Of a stretch of 64,000 nt of DNA, positions 37,959 through 47,363 are shown piece by piece; within the stretch, counting starts at the first letter, position 1; each line of letters starts with the position of its first letter. Below the pieces are notes generated by a model. That model was not told the DNA's origin, made no database searches, and saw only the letters and a list, made by a program, of their open reading frames with translations. A program made the translations under genes and the position numbers. Origin of the DNA: an uncultured Oscillospiraceae bacterium (lineage in GTDB: Bacteria; Bacillota; Clostridia; Oscillospirales; Ruminococcaceae); contig CATKAZ010000114.1 of assembly GCA_949745795.1 (NCBI GenBank), forward strand, positions 31,694-95,693, in the 5' to 3' direction.

Positions 37959-38627
37959 ATGTCAATAAAAATGTCGAAAACAGAGCTGTTTAAAAGATAT
38001 ATGCTTTTTATTATCAGTCTGTTTTGTACTGCTATGGGAGTCAGTTTGGCTGTAAAAGGAGGTCTTGGTACATCTCCTATTTCGTCTGTTGCTTATGCTC
38101 TTAGTTTAAATACTCCAATATCATTGGGATATCTTCTGTTTATTTGGAATATGATTCTTCTGGCTGCCCAAATTATCATTCTTAAAAAGAATTTTTCTAA
38201 AATACAGCTAATGCAAATTCCTCTGTCCCTTATCTTCGGATGGTTTACGGATTTTTCAAAGTATATCATATCAGCAAATTCAATCCCGAACCACTACACT
38301 TTAAGACTTATGTTAACAATAATCGGAATGATAGTAGTAGCATTGGGAGTTACTCTTTCAGTTATTGCAAATGTGGTACTTAATTCAGGCGAGGGATTTG
38401 TAAAAGCATTATCCGATAAACTGCATTTAAAGTTTGGTAATGTGAAAATCGCTTTTGACATATCATGTGTTATCATAGCAGCTGTTATTTCATTGCTGCT
38501 TTCACATACAGTTCAAGGAGTCCGTGAGGGAACATTTATAGCTGCAATTTTTACGGGACTAATCGTTAAACTCCTATTGAAAACCATAACACAACCCATA
38601 TGCAGTTTATTTAGTATTAAAAATTAA
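37959..38627 (+). CDS. YczE/YyaS/YitT-type membrane protein (DUF6198-like)
   Basis: ISLFCTAMGVSLAVKGGLGTSPISSVAYALS; multi-TM. Confidence 0.8.
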   Translation: MSIKMSKTELFKRYMLFIISLFCTAMGVSLAVKGGLGTSPISSVAYALSLNTPISLGYLLFIWNMILLAAQIIILKKNFSKIQLMQIPLSLIFGWFTDFSKYIISANSIPNHYTLRLMLTIIGMIVVALGVTLSVIANVVLNSGEGFVKALSDKLHLKFGNVKIAFDISCVIIAAVISLLLSHTVQGVREGTFIAAIFTGLIVKLLLKTITQPICSLFSIKN

Positions 38628-38665
38628 TAAAAATGCGCTCTTCAATTGAAAAGCGCATTTATTTT

Positions 38666-39964
38666 TTAATCATTATTGTTTTCAGTAGTAATCGGTTCTG
38701 CTTCTATGGAAACCTTTTGCAATCCTACTGCCCATACTTTATTGTAATTAGGGAAACTTATTGTGGCATCAGCCGTAAAATTACTGCTTTGAATAGTATA
38801 TTTCAAAAGATCAACAGAAACAAGAATATCCTTTTCTGTTATTTCGGCAATGTCCTCCTCAGGACCGATAATGTCGAACACAAGTCCATAAGAATTTACA
38901 GTACATTTATAATCGGTAGGAGCATTTAAAATGGAAATATCATTTACCGTTACTGTCTTTTTTGCAAGTCCTTCAGTGTTTAGCTTGACCGTTACTGTTG
39001 AAATATTTGAAAGATTCTTATAATTCTCTGGAACTTCCAAATCAAAGGATTTGTTAAAATCCCAGTCTATATCATATAGCGGTATAGAACCTATATTCCA
39101 TTTATCAATTTTTTCAAGCTCAGTATTCGGAGAAGCCAAACTTATTGAATTCATATTCATTTCCAAGCTTAATGAATCTGCGTCAAAGTTTGCAGGAGCA
39201 TATCTTAAATCATAGCAGAGTTTTAATTTTTGCTGCATATAAACAGGTATATCAATAGTAAAATCATTTGTGTTAAACGTAATATTTTTCGTATCTATCC
39301 TTGATTCATTTTTGTCATATAAAACAATTTCCGAACTATGGAAAGTATATGCTGTATCCAGCACTTGTTCATTATTTACAACAACCGACGCTCTATCAAC
39401 TTTATCCAATTGTGTTGACGGTCCTGAAACCTCTATTATATTTGGTGTGCATTTAAAATCACCGTTATCCATATAAAGTCCTTCAACGGCTTTTATTTTA
39501 GGAGCTTCAACAGACAGTTCAAATTCTCTTGTATCAATTTTATCAAACATTACCGCCATGGTTGACGGACTGACACTGGTAACGTCAAACTTTACATCTG
39601 ACTTTTTACTTTTAACATTAATCTTCAAATACTTTTCTCCGGCAGAAGTCACATTTTCCACAACAGCCGAAGCAACAAGATCATCTGCCGAAAGACTTCC
39701 TATACTTGAACGATTTCCCTGAATTGTTACAGTAACCTTTTTAGTTTCATAGCTTATAACGCTCAAGCCGTTTTCTTCAGCAGAGGTTCCTGTTATATCT
39801 ACTTCAACAGGAATATTATTTAAAGTTTTAGGTGTTGTAGGGTATACTGTTATAGAAATTATAAACCAAGCAATAACGGCAATAATAACCGAATAAATAA
39901 TCATTGCCGGATTAGTAGTGAGAGTACTTTGGAGATTCTTAACAATGTTCTTAAAATATCTCAT
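38666..39964 (-). CDS. cdaR: YbbR-domain protein, CdaA regulator
   Basis: N-terminal TM then repeated YbbR-like domains; stop/start overlap with cdaA. Confidence 0.88.
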   Translation of the reverse strand: MRYFKNIVKNLQSTLTTNPAMIIYSVIIAVIAWFIISITVYPTTPKTLNNIPVEVDITGTSAEENGLSVISYETKKVTVTIQGNRSSIGSLSADDLVASAVVENVTSAGEKYLKINVKSKKSDVKFDVTSVSPSTMAVMFDKIDTREFELSVEAPKIKAVEGLYMDNGDFKCTPNIIEVSGPSTQLDKVDRASVVVNNEQVLDTAYTFHSSEIVLYDKNESRIDTKNITFNTNDFTIDIPVYMQQKLKLCYDLRYAPANFDADSLSLEMNMNSISLASPNTELEKIDKWNIGSIPLYDIDWDFNKSFDLEVPENYKNLSNISTVTVKLNTEGLAKKTVTVNDISILNAPTDYKCTVNSYGLVFDIIGPEEDIAEITEKDILVSVDLLKYTIQSSNFTADATISFPNYNKVWAVGLQKVSIEAEPITTENNND

Positions 39965-40842
39965 TTTTTACCATCCCCTTTAAAACGAAATCCTTTTTTG
40001 ACCGGAAGTTTTTTCTTCATGTCAACAGGCTTTGGAAGAATTGCTTCGTGGAGATATTCATTTAATTTAAATCTTGTAAAATCACGAACAAGCACACCGT
40101 TTTCCGCAACAGATATCTGTCCCGTTTCCTCTGATACAACAATAATAACCGCATCTGAATTTTCACTCATTCCAATTGCCGCCCTATGCCTTGAACCAAG
40201 CTTTTTATTTATAAGCTCTTCCTTCTGAGGTTTAGGCAAAAAACATGCAGCGGCAAGAATAATTCCGTCTCTGATTACTACCGCACCGTCGTGAAGCGGC
40301 GTATTCGGGTAAAATATATTACCGAAAAGCTCTTTACTCGGTTTTGCATTTATAATTGTTCCGTTTGCAATCTGTTCACCCAACTTCGTCTGTCTTTCAA
40401 TTACTATCAGCGCTCCTGTTCTTGTAGAGGATAAATCCATACACGAATCGCATATTGCTTCTATTGCATGATTCCATTGAGAGGTTATTTCATCTGATGT
40501 CCCTGAAAAATTAAATAAATTTACACCCAGCTTAGTTCGGCCTGCCTTTTCAAGGGCACGTCTGATTTCAGGCTGAAACATAATGAGTATTGCTAAAAGA
40601 CCTATATCCAAAATACTTTTTATTATGTATGAGATAGATTTTAATCCGATAAAAGTACTGATAAGATATGCTGCGGCAATAAATAAAATTCCTTTAACCA
40701 GCTGTCCTGCACGGGTTTCTCTTATAAATTTTATTAATATGTATATCAGGTACGACATAAGCAGCATGTCTATTAAATCCATAAAAGTTATAGACTGCAA
40801 TACATTCCATGCCATATTTATACCATTTTTTATAATGTACAT
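39961..40842 (-). CDS. cdaA: Diadenylate cyclase CdaA
   Basis: TPLHDGAVVIRDGIILAAACFLP and GSRHRAAIGMSENSDAVIIVVSEETG (DAC domain DGA and RHR motifs). Confidence 0.97.
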   Translation of the reverse strand: MYIIKNGINMAWNVLQSITFMDLIDMLLMSYLIYILIKFIRETRAGQLVKGILFIAAAYLISTFIGLKSISYIIKSILDIGLLAILIMFQPEIRRALEKAGRTKLGVNLFNFSGTSDEITSQWNHAIEAICDSCMDLSSTRTGALIVIERQTKLGEQIANGTIINAKPSKELFGNIFYPNTPLHDGAVVIRDGIILAAACFLPKPQKEELINKKLGSRHRAAIGMSENSDAVIIVVSEETGQISVAENGVLVRDFTRFKLNEYLHEAILPKPVDMKKKLPVKKGFRFKGDGKK

Positions 40843-41007
40843 AATTCACTCCCCTTACTCATTTAAGTCGATACCCTGCAATCTGCCCAACAAGCTTTAT
40901 ACGGCTCTGGCTTAAATTTGTATCACTATGTACAGAGGGGACAATGCCCCCCTGTATTATCCTAATATTAATTTTACCATAAAAACAGATAATTTCAATA
41001 GTTTTTA

Positions 41008-42135
41008 TTATATTTTCTGTATTTTTTTTATAGTTTTCACAAGACTTTCAACCTGATTTTCATTATTAAAAACAGATGGTGCAAACCTTACTGTACCATC
41101 CGTCGTTCCCATAGAATAATGAGCAAGAGGAGAACAATGGAGACCGGCACGCAGACAGAATCCCTGTTGATCCAGCTTTTCCGCAACATCTTCCGGTTTC
41201 ATATCCGGAATATTAAATGAAACAATAGGGACATATTCAACTCCGGGACTTCGATAAATAATAGTACGGGTATCCGAAAGACCGTTTATAAACTGACGGC
41301 ATAGTTTATCTTCATGTTTGAAAATTTTAGCTGTTCCCATATCCCTAACAAATTCTATTCCGTTCTTTAAGGCAATTATTCCTATAACATTAAGTGTTCC
41401 GCTTTCCATACCATCCGGGAGTATATCCGGATGCTCAAGATTAAGAGACGAGCTGCCTGTTCCCCCCTGAATCAACGGTGTTATATGATATTTTCCATCA
41501 CTTATAAGAAGTCCTGTTCCGGTAGGACCATAAAGTCCCTTATGACCTGCCGTACAAAGTATATTTATTCCGTCGGACATTTTTATATCAAGAGTTCCGC
41601 ATGCCTGTGCACCGTCTGCAATAAAGCAGATATTCTTCTCCTGACATAACTTTCCGATTTCCTTGTACGGCATAATCTGTCCGGTAACATTACCGGCTAT
41701 CGTACAGACAATTGCTTTTGTATTATGATTTATAAGTGAACGGAAATTATTGACCGTCTCATCAGGATCGTCTGAAACTTCGGCTATACTGAAAGTACAC
41801 TTTTTTTTCTTAGCCAAGGCATAGACCGGACGGGCGGAAGAATTGTGTTCTATTCCGCTTATTATTATATGACCGCCGTTTGACATTATTCCTTGAATTG
41901 CAAAATTCAGCGCATGAGTACAGTTAACTGTAAAAATAACATTTTCTGTTTGAGCGCCGAAAAAGTCAGCGGCAGTCTGTCTTGTATCAAAAACCTTTTC
42001 GGATGTTAATAAAGTTAGCTTATGCCCTCCCCTTCCCGCATTTCCTCCATATTGCTTTACCGCTTTAAAAATCGCATTTGCAACAGAAACGGGCTTTGGA
42101 AAAGTCGTTGCTGCATTGTCAAAATTAATTGTCAT
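41008..42135 (-). CDS. Aminotransferase class V / cysteine desulfurase family protein
   Basis: INFDNAATTFPKP, ISGIEHNSSARPVYAL, ADGAQACGTLDI, TAGHKGLYGPTGTG, LRAGLHCSP. Confidence 0.92.
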   Translation of the reverse strand: MTINFDNAATTFPKPVSVANAIFKAVKQYGGNAGRGGHKLTLLTSEKVFDTRQTAADFFGAQTENVIFTVNCTHALNFAIQGIMSNGGHIIISGIEHNSSARPVYALAKKKKCTFSIAEVSDDPDETVNNFRSLINHNTKAIVCTIAGNVTGQIMPYKEIGKLCQEKNICFIADGAQACGTLDIKMSDGINILCTAGHKGLYGPTGTGLLISDGKYHITPLIQGGTGSSSLNLEHPDILPDGMESGTLNVIGIIALKNGIEFVRDMGTAKIFKHEDKLCRQFINGLSDTRTIIYRSPGVEYVPIVSFNIPDMKPEDVAEKLDQQGFCLRAGLHCSPLAHYSMGTTDGTVRFAPSVFNNENQVESLVKTIKKIQKI

Positions 42136-42359
42136 TGCGGCATCGCATCCCCTAAAAGCTTTCCGTATGCGATATTATACTTATCTAAAAACGCAATCAC
42201 TATTTCAGGAGCTCCGTTAACAACTATCATATGAGTACAACCGTTTTCCGAAACGTTTGCGGCTCTTTTGACTGTGCATTTAAAGCCCTGCTCATTTAAC
42301 ATACGCTTTGCTTTAATGGCAAGAGTAACAGAGGGCATAGAGACTGCTGTCATATTCAT
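42132..42359 (-). CDS. DUF3343-type small protein
   Basis: ~75 aa upstream of and overlapping the desulfurase gene; start set at the RBS-preceded ATG at 42359. Confidence 0.7.
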   Translation of the reverse strand: MNMTAVSMPSVTLAIKAKRMLNEQGFKCTVKRAANVSENGCTHMIVVNGAPEIVIAFLDKYNIAYGKLLGDAMPQ

Positions 42360-42377
42360 AGTATCACCCCTTCTTTG

Positions 42378-42422
42378 AGAATTTGTGTTCACAGGCATTC
42401 TAAGCCTGTAAACACAAATTCT
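42378..42422 (-). repeat. 19-bp inverted repeat (one mismatch), 7-nt loop, directly 5' of the DUF3343 RBS
   Basis: AGAATTTGTGTTCACAGGC ATTCTAA GCCTGTAAACACAAATTCT. Confidence 0.85.
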
Positions 42423-42504
42423 GAATGCAATCTTCTAAATGCAATTCTTCCTTATGATACTATTATATGCCGGTAAATTGAACTTGTGTAATCTAATATA
42501 TTTC

Positions 42505-42990
42505 TTAAATGCCGTGCTGATTTTCAACAAGAATCAGTACGCAGTGTGCTGCCATACCTGAACCGTCACCTGTAAAGCCCATTTTTTCTTCTGTAGTAGC
42601 TTTAACGCTAACCTGTGAAATTTCACATTTACAGGCTTTAGCTATATTTTCTCTCATTTTTTCAATATAAGGGGAAAGCTTTGGAGCCTGCGCTAAAATT
42701 ACAGCGTCAAGATTACCTAGCTTATATCCCCTTTCATTAATTAGTCTATATACATGCTCTAAGAGCTTTATACTATCCGCTCCCTTATATTTTGGATCGT
42801 TATCCGGAAAATGTTTACCAATATCTCCCAGAGCCAACGCTCCTAAAAAAGCGTCCATTACAGCATGTGTAAGAACGTCAGCGTCTGAATGTCCTAAAAG
42901 TCCTTTTTCGTAAGGAATCTCTACTCCTCCTAAAATAAGCTTTCTGTTTTCTGAAAGTCTGTGCACATCGTATCCGTGACCTATTCTCAT
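42505..42990 (-). CDS. ispF: 2-C-methyl-D-erythritol 2,4-cyclodiphosphate synthase
   Basis: [31 protein letters not shown]-like motif, [10 protein letters not shown]. Confidence 0.96.
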   Translation of the reverse strand: MRIGHGYDVHRLSENRKLILGGVEIPYEKGLLGHSDADVLTHAVMDAFLGALALGDIGKHFPDNDPKYKGADSIKLLEHVYRLINERGYKLGNLDAVILAQAPKLSPYIEKMRENIAKACKCEISQVSVKATTEEKMGFTGDGSGMAAHCVLILVENQHGI

Positions 42991-42994
42991 TATA

Positions 42995-43672
42995 TTAATC
43001 CTCCTGTAAAAGAAGTTCTGCAATTTTTATATCTTCGGGAGTTGTAATTTTAATATTTTTGTAATCACCAGTTGTCATACAGACCTTAACTCCTATTGCC
43101 TCCATAAGCTGACAGTCATCGGTAAAATCAAGCTCATGCTCAAGGGCAAAGTCTACGCCTTCAAAATAAAGTCTGCGTTTAAAGACCTGCGGCGTTTGCG
43201 TTATATAAAGCGAAGGACGGTGCGGAGTATCTTCAATAAGACCGTCATAAACGATTTTTATAGTATCCTTTATGGGAACACCCAGCACTGCTCCGCCGAA
43301 AACAGAAGCGTCCCTTATCGTCTTTTCAATATGTGCAGGATTTACAAGGGGTCTTGCACCGTCGTGAACGGCAATCATTTCGGTATCGGGACTGATTTTT
43401 CTCAGACCGTTTACAACGCTCTGCTGACGGGTACTGCCGCCCTGTGCAAAGCCGTGAAGCTTTGTAATACCAAGACTATCCGCCGTTTTGCGTATTTCTT
43501 CTTCGTCCTGACCACGGCAGACTACAATTATATCGGAAATGCTTTCACACTCTTGAAATGCGGCAAGAGTACAGCCGATAACGTTTGTTTTTCCAAGGGG
43601 CAGAAGTATTTTATTTACGCCCTGCATACGGCTTGAATTGCCGGCACAGACGATTATTACAGATGTATTCAT
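42995..43672 (-). CDS. ispD: 2-C-methyl-D-erythritol 4-phosphate cytidylyltransferase
   Basis: [43 protein letters not shown]. Confidence 0.94.
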   Translation of the reverse strand: MNTSVIIVCAGNSSRMQGVNKILLPLGKTNVIGCTLAAFQECESISDIIVVCRGQDEEEIRKTADSLGITKLHGFAQGGSTRQQSVVNGLRKISPDTEMIAVHDGARPLVNPAHIEKTIRDASVFGGAVLGVPIKDTIKIVYDGLIEDTPHRPSLYITQTPQVFKRRLYFEGVDFALEHELDFTDDCQLMEAIGVKVCMTTGDYKNIKITTPEDIKIAELLLQED

Positions 43673-43811
43673 TATATTCTCCGTTTTCAAGAATTTTTTG
43701 TTTTTAAATTTTGATATCAATTATAATTATAACATTTTACCGGCTTTATGTAAAGGAAAAGTTTTGGTTTAAGCTTTTGAAAAAGCTTGCGGTTTCTAAA
43801 GGCAGCGCTTG

Positions 43812-43856
43812 ACAAGAGGGGACGCTTTGCAGTTAAAGCGCCCCCTTGTTTTTTCA
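43812..43856 (+). terminator. Strong plus-oriented terminator-like hairpin
   Basis: ACAAGAGGGGACGCTTT GCAGTT AAAGCGCCCCCTTGTTTTTT. Confidence 0.5.
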
Positions 43857-43889
43857 TAATTAAGATTTTCTACTGTCCTTAAAGCGCAT

Positions 43890-44420
43890 TCAAACGCTCA
43901 TACCGATCTCTACAGCTTTGAGATTAATCCCCAAAAGATTGATCCTCTTAGGAGATATGCATTTTTCCAGTGCCTTTTTAATCGTATCAAATGAAAACAT
44001 ACCGCTTTCCTTAATCATTTTTCCAATTAAAATTATATTTGCAGTACCGTTTATATTATTATCCGTTGCCAGCTGAGTCGCCGGAATATAATGACATTCT
44101 ACTTCTTTTCTATCGCTTTTCAATGAAACGAGTGTACTGTCAATAAACGCCTTTCCCCCCGCCTTTACTTTATTAATAAATTTCTCAAACGACGGCTGAT
44201 TCATCGCCATCATCAAATCAGGCTCAGTTACAAGCGGTGAAGCAATAGGCTCGTCTGAAATACATACGGAACAGTTTGCCGTTCCTCCTCTCATTTCAGG
44301 ACCGTAAGACGGCAGCCAAGAAAGTTCTTTTTTATCCATAAGACCGCAATAAGCCAAAACCTTTCCCGCAAACAAAATACCCTGACCGCCGAAACCTGCA
44401 AGTAAAATTTCCTTATTCAT
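43890..44420 (-). CDS. 2-oxoacid:ferredoxin oxidoreductase gamma subunit
   Basis: LLAGFGGQGILFAGKVLAYCG; GPEMRGGTANC. Confidence 0.93.
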   Translation of the reverse strand: MNKEILLAGFGGQGILFAGKVLAYCGLMDKKELSWLPSYGPEMRGGTANCSVCISDEPIASPLVTEPDLMMAMNQPSFEKFINKVKAGGKAFIDSTLVSLKSDRKEVECHYIPATQLATDNNINGTANIILIGKMIKESGMFSFDTIKKALEKCISPKRINLLGINLKAVEIGMSV

Positions 44421-45172
44421 TTTTTCTCCTCCGTTTCCGTTATATCCTTATATACTCCAAGAGGAAAATAGGGAATGCATTCGGTTCTGAGCCTTTCCAT
44501 AGATTCAACAGGCGTAAGTCCCCAGTTAGTAGGACAAGTCGAAAGAATTTCGACAATAGAAAAGCCTCTGTTATTTTTCTGATTATCAAACGCTTTTCTG
44601 ATAGCGTTTTTCGTTTCCCTTATATGAGGTACGCTGTCTACGGAAGTTCTCTGCGCCAAGGCAACGCCGTCCAGGGCAGAAAGCATCTCACATATTTTCA
44701 CAGGAAATCCGGCGGTTTTAGTGTCACGGCCGTAAGGCGTGGTTTGTGTAATCTGTCCGGGTATGGTGGTTGGAGCCATCTGACCGCCTGTCATACCGTA
44801 AATAGTATTATTAACAAATATGACTACAATGTTTTCGCCTCGTGTTGCACTGTGTACAGTTTCGGCAGTTCCGATAGCCGCAAGGTCGCCGTCTCCCTGA
44901 TAGGTAAAAACATATTTATCAGGCAAAGCTCTCTTAACTCCCGTTGCAACAGCAGGAGCACGTCCGTGGGGAGCTTCTATCATATCGCAGGCAAAGTAAT
45001 CGTATGCCATTACCGAACAGCCTACAGGACACACACCAATCGTATCCCCTTCTATGCCCATTTCGTCGATTACTTCGCATATAAGCCTGTGAATTATTCC
45101 GTGAGTACAGCCCGGACAGTAATGCATTGCCGTATCAATAAGAGATTTAGGTTTTTCAAATACTACTGCCAT
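44417..45172 (-). CDS. 2-oxoacid:ferredoxin oxidoreductase beta (TPP-binding) subunit
   Basis: YCPGCTHGIIHRL, GDGDLAAIGTAET..NIVVIFVNNTIYGMTGGQMAPTT. Confidence 0.95.
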   Translation of the reverse strand: MAVVFEKPKSLIDTAMHYCPGCTHGIIHRLICEVIDEMGIEGDTIGVCPVGCSVMAYDYFACDMIEAPHGRAPAVATGVKRALPDKYVFTYQGDGDLAAIGTAETVHSATRGENIVVIFVNNTIYGMTGGQMAPTTIPGQITQTTPYGRDTKTAGFPVKICEMLSALDGVALAQRTSVDSVPHIRETKNAIRKAFDNQKNNRGFSIVEILSTCPTNWGLTPVESMERLRTECIPYFPLGVYKDITETEEKK

Positions 45173-46227
45173 TACTGAGCACCTCCCAGTTTTTTTATTT
45201 CATTAAGTACTTCGTCAGGAGTCGGAACAACACCGCCGGTTCTTCCGTAAAAATGTACGGGGATTTTGCATTCTACAGCAAGCTTTATATCGTCTACCAT
45301 TTGTCCCATACTCATTTCAGTAACAAGAATACTTTTTGCATTTTCTGTAGACTTTTTTATAATTTCGGAGGGGAACGGCCAAAGCGTGATCGGACGCACT
45401 AGTCCTGCCTTTATTCCCATCTCTCTTGCTCTGTGAACGGCAGATTTTGCAATCCTTGCTACAGCGCCGTATGCGGCAACTATAATATCTGCGTCCTCAG
45501 TCATATATGTTTCTGCCTCGGGGCATTCTTCTTTTACGATTTCATAACGTTTAAATCTTTCAAAATTCAGTTTTTCCAGTTGGTCCGCCTGTAAAAACAA
45601 TGAGTTTATAATATTATGGGGACGTTTATTTCCGTGTCCGTTTGTAGCCCACGGTTTGTAAGTCTGATTATTTTGTATTTCCGGAAAGGATACGGGTTCC
45701 ATCATCTGACCTAAAAGACCGTCTGCGAGAATCATTGCAGGCATACGGTATTTATCGGCATTATCAAACGCTTTAATAACCATGTCGACCATTTCCTGAA
45801 CAGACGACGGCGCATATACAAGAAGCTGAAAATCCCCGTGTCCCAAAGCCTTGGTAGCCTGCCAGTAGTCCGACTGTGAAGGCTGAATACCTCCCAGTCC
45901 CGGACCGCCTCTCTGAACATTTATAATAACGCACGGCAAATCACTTCCCGCAATATATGAAACTCCCTCCGATTTCAGGCTTATACCGGGTGAAGATGAA
46001 GAAGTCATAGCTCTTACTCCGGCTGACGCCGCTCCCAAAACCATATTTATAGCTGCAATTTCAGATTCTGCCTGCAAAAACACTCTTCCCTCTTTCGGCA
46101 TTCTCTTTGCCATATATGCGGCAATTTCCGTCTGAGGCGTTATAGGATAACCGAAGTAACAGCGGCAGCCCGCTCTGATAGCAGCTTCGGCAAGGGCTTC
46201 ATTGCCCTTCATTAAATTTCTTTCCAA
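45172..46227 (-). CDS. 2-oxoacid:ferredoxin oxidoreductase alpha subunit
   Basis: GNEALAEAAIRAGCRCYFGYPITPQTEIAAYMA, QRGGPGLGGIQPSQSDY. Confidence 0.95.
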   Translation of the reverse strand: MERNLMKGNEALAEAAIRAGCRCYFGYPITPQTEIAAYMAKRMPKEGRVFLQAESEIAAINMVLGAASAGVRAMTSSSSPGISLKSEGVSYIAGSDLPCVIINVQRGGPGLGGIQPSQSDYWQATKALGHGDFQLLVYAPSSVQEMVDMVIKAFDNADKYRMPAMILADGLLGQMMEPVSFPEIQNNQTYKPWATNGHGNKRPHNIINSLFLQADQLEKLNFERFKRYEIVKEECPEAETYMTEDADIIVAAYGAVARIAKSAVHRAREMGIKAGLVRPITLWPFPSEIIKKSTENAKSILVTEMSMGQMVDDIKLAVECKIPVHFYGRTGGVVPTPDEVLNEIKKLGGAQ

Positions 46228-46241
46228 TCAAAAAACTTCCT

Positions 46242-46457
46242 TTATTCTTTATATTTGCTGACTTTTATAGCACAGTCCGGACATATTAAAGCGCACATCG
46301 CACAGCTTACACATGCTTCCTGATCTATGCATGCCGCAGTAAAATAACCCTTACTGTTTCTTGCATCTTTCTGAATAACTACAATTTTTTTAGGACAGGC
46401 TGTGGTACACAGTCCGCATCCCTTGCATTTATCCGAAAGTACTTCCATTTTTTTCAT
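46242..46457 (-). CDS. 4Fe-4S ferredoxin subunit (delta)
   Basis: CKGCGLCTTACP and CVSCAMCALICPDCA. Confidence 0.94.
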   Translation of the reverse strand: MKKMEVLSDKCKGCGLCTTACPKKIVVIQKDARNSKGYFTAACIDQEACVSCAMCALICPDCAIKVSKYKE

Positions 46458-46475
46458 AAATAAAAATCTCCTTTC

Positions 46476-47129
46476 TTATATTTCCCACAAAGGCTTTACA
46501 AACAGTTCAACTTCTGTTTTAGGAGAAATATTTATATCAATTCCCTTTCTGTAAGCGGTAAATACAAGAGGAAGTCCCGTTTCCTCCGAAATTTTAACTG
46601 CAAATTCATGAGACTCTTCTATTTCTTCGGCAGAAGTTTCATAACCAAGTGATGAATTATTAATAATTCCCGTATGTTTTATCCTTGCCGCCTGTTCAAT
46701 TTCATACATAAGCTGTACTGCCTCTGCCGGAGTTTTGGTAAGATACCTATAACAGTTTATGACATACAGCATGTCCGTCTGTTCCTTCATTGATTCAATC
46801 AGCGGAGCATATCTGCCAAGGGCATAAGCTCCGGCGTCATCACCGCCGACGTCTATTACAGTATAGCTGCTGTCGGAAATTATTCTTTCCATATCAAAAT
46901 TAACCGCAGGAATATCAAGATTGCTTCCGGCGTACATAGGGGCAATCATTTCTATTTTGTTTTTTTTCAAAAGATTCGGAAAATCCGAAGTTCTGAAGTA
47001 TGGATTTACTATATCAAGATCCACAATGGATACTTTTTTATTGTTCTGTGCCAGTCTAAGAGCGGTATTAATTGCAATTGTAGTTTTTCCGCTGCCATAA
47101 TGACCGGTGATAATATTAATCTTATTCAT
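46476..47129 (-). CDS. P-loop ATP-binding protein (ParA/MinD-like), linked to the oxidoreductase operon
   Basis: IITGHYGSGKTTIAINTALRLAQNNKKVSIVDLDIVNPYFR. Confidence 0.8.
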   Translation of the reverse strand: MNKINIITGHYGSGKTTIAINTALRLAQNNKKVSIVDLDIVNPYFRTSDFPNLLKKNKIEMIAPMYAGSNLDIPAVNFDMERIISDSSYTVIDVGGDDAGAYALGRYAPLIESMKEQTDMLYVINCYRYLTKTPAEAVQLMYEIEQAARIKHTGIINNSSLGYETSAEEIEESHEFAVKISEETGLPLVFTAYRKGIDINISPKTEVELFVKPLWEI

Positions 47130-47320
47130 ATGCTTATTATAGCTCTCCTGTGAGCAGTTATTCTGTCGAAACAACAATAGTTCCTAATTTTCATTATAGC
47201 ACAAAAAACCTTTAAATCAATAGAAAAATTTAAATTTCACAGTTTTTTCACTATGTTTGATTAAATTTTAACTTTTATATTTAAATATTATTATGCAAAA
47301 ACACATAAATTGTGATTTTC

Positions 47321-47350
47321 TTGACAAACACCATGTATTTGATGTAAAAT
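47321..47350 (+). promoter_or_regulatory. Promoter upstream of aconitase
   Basis: TTGACA-N18-TAAAAT. Confidence 0.6.
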
Positions 47351-47363
47351 ATAATAGATAAAC

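Noticed and set aside
43136-43636. 166-aa plus-strand ORF
   Set aside because: Antisense to ispD.
44624-45178. 184-aa plus-strand ORF
   Set aside because: Antisense to the TPP-binding oxidoreductase subunit.
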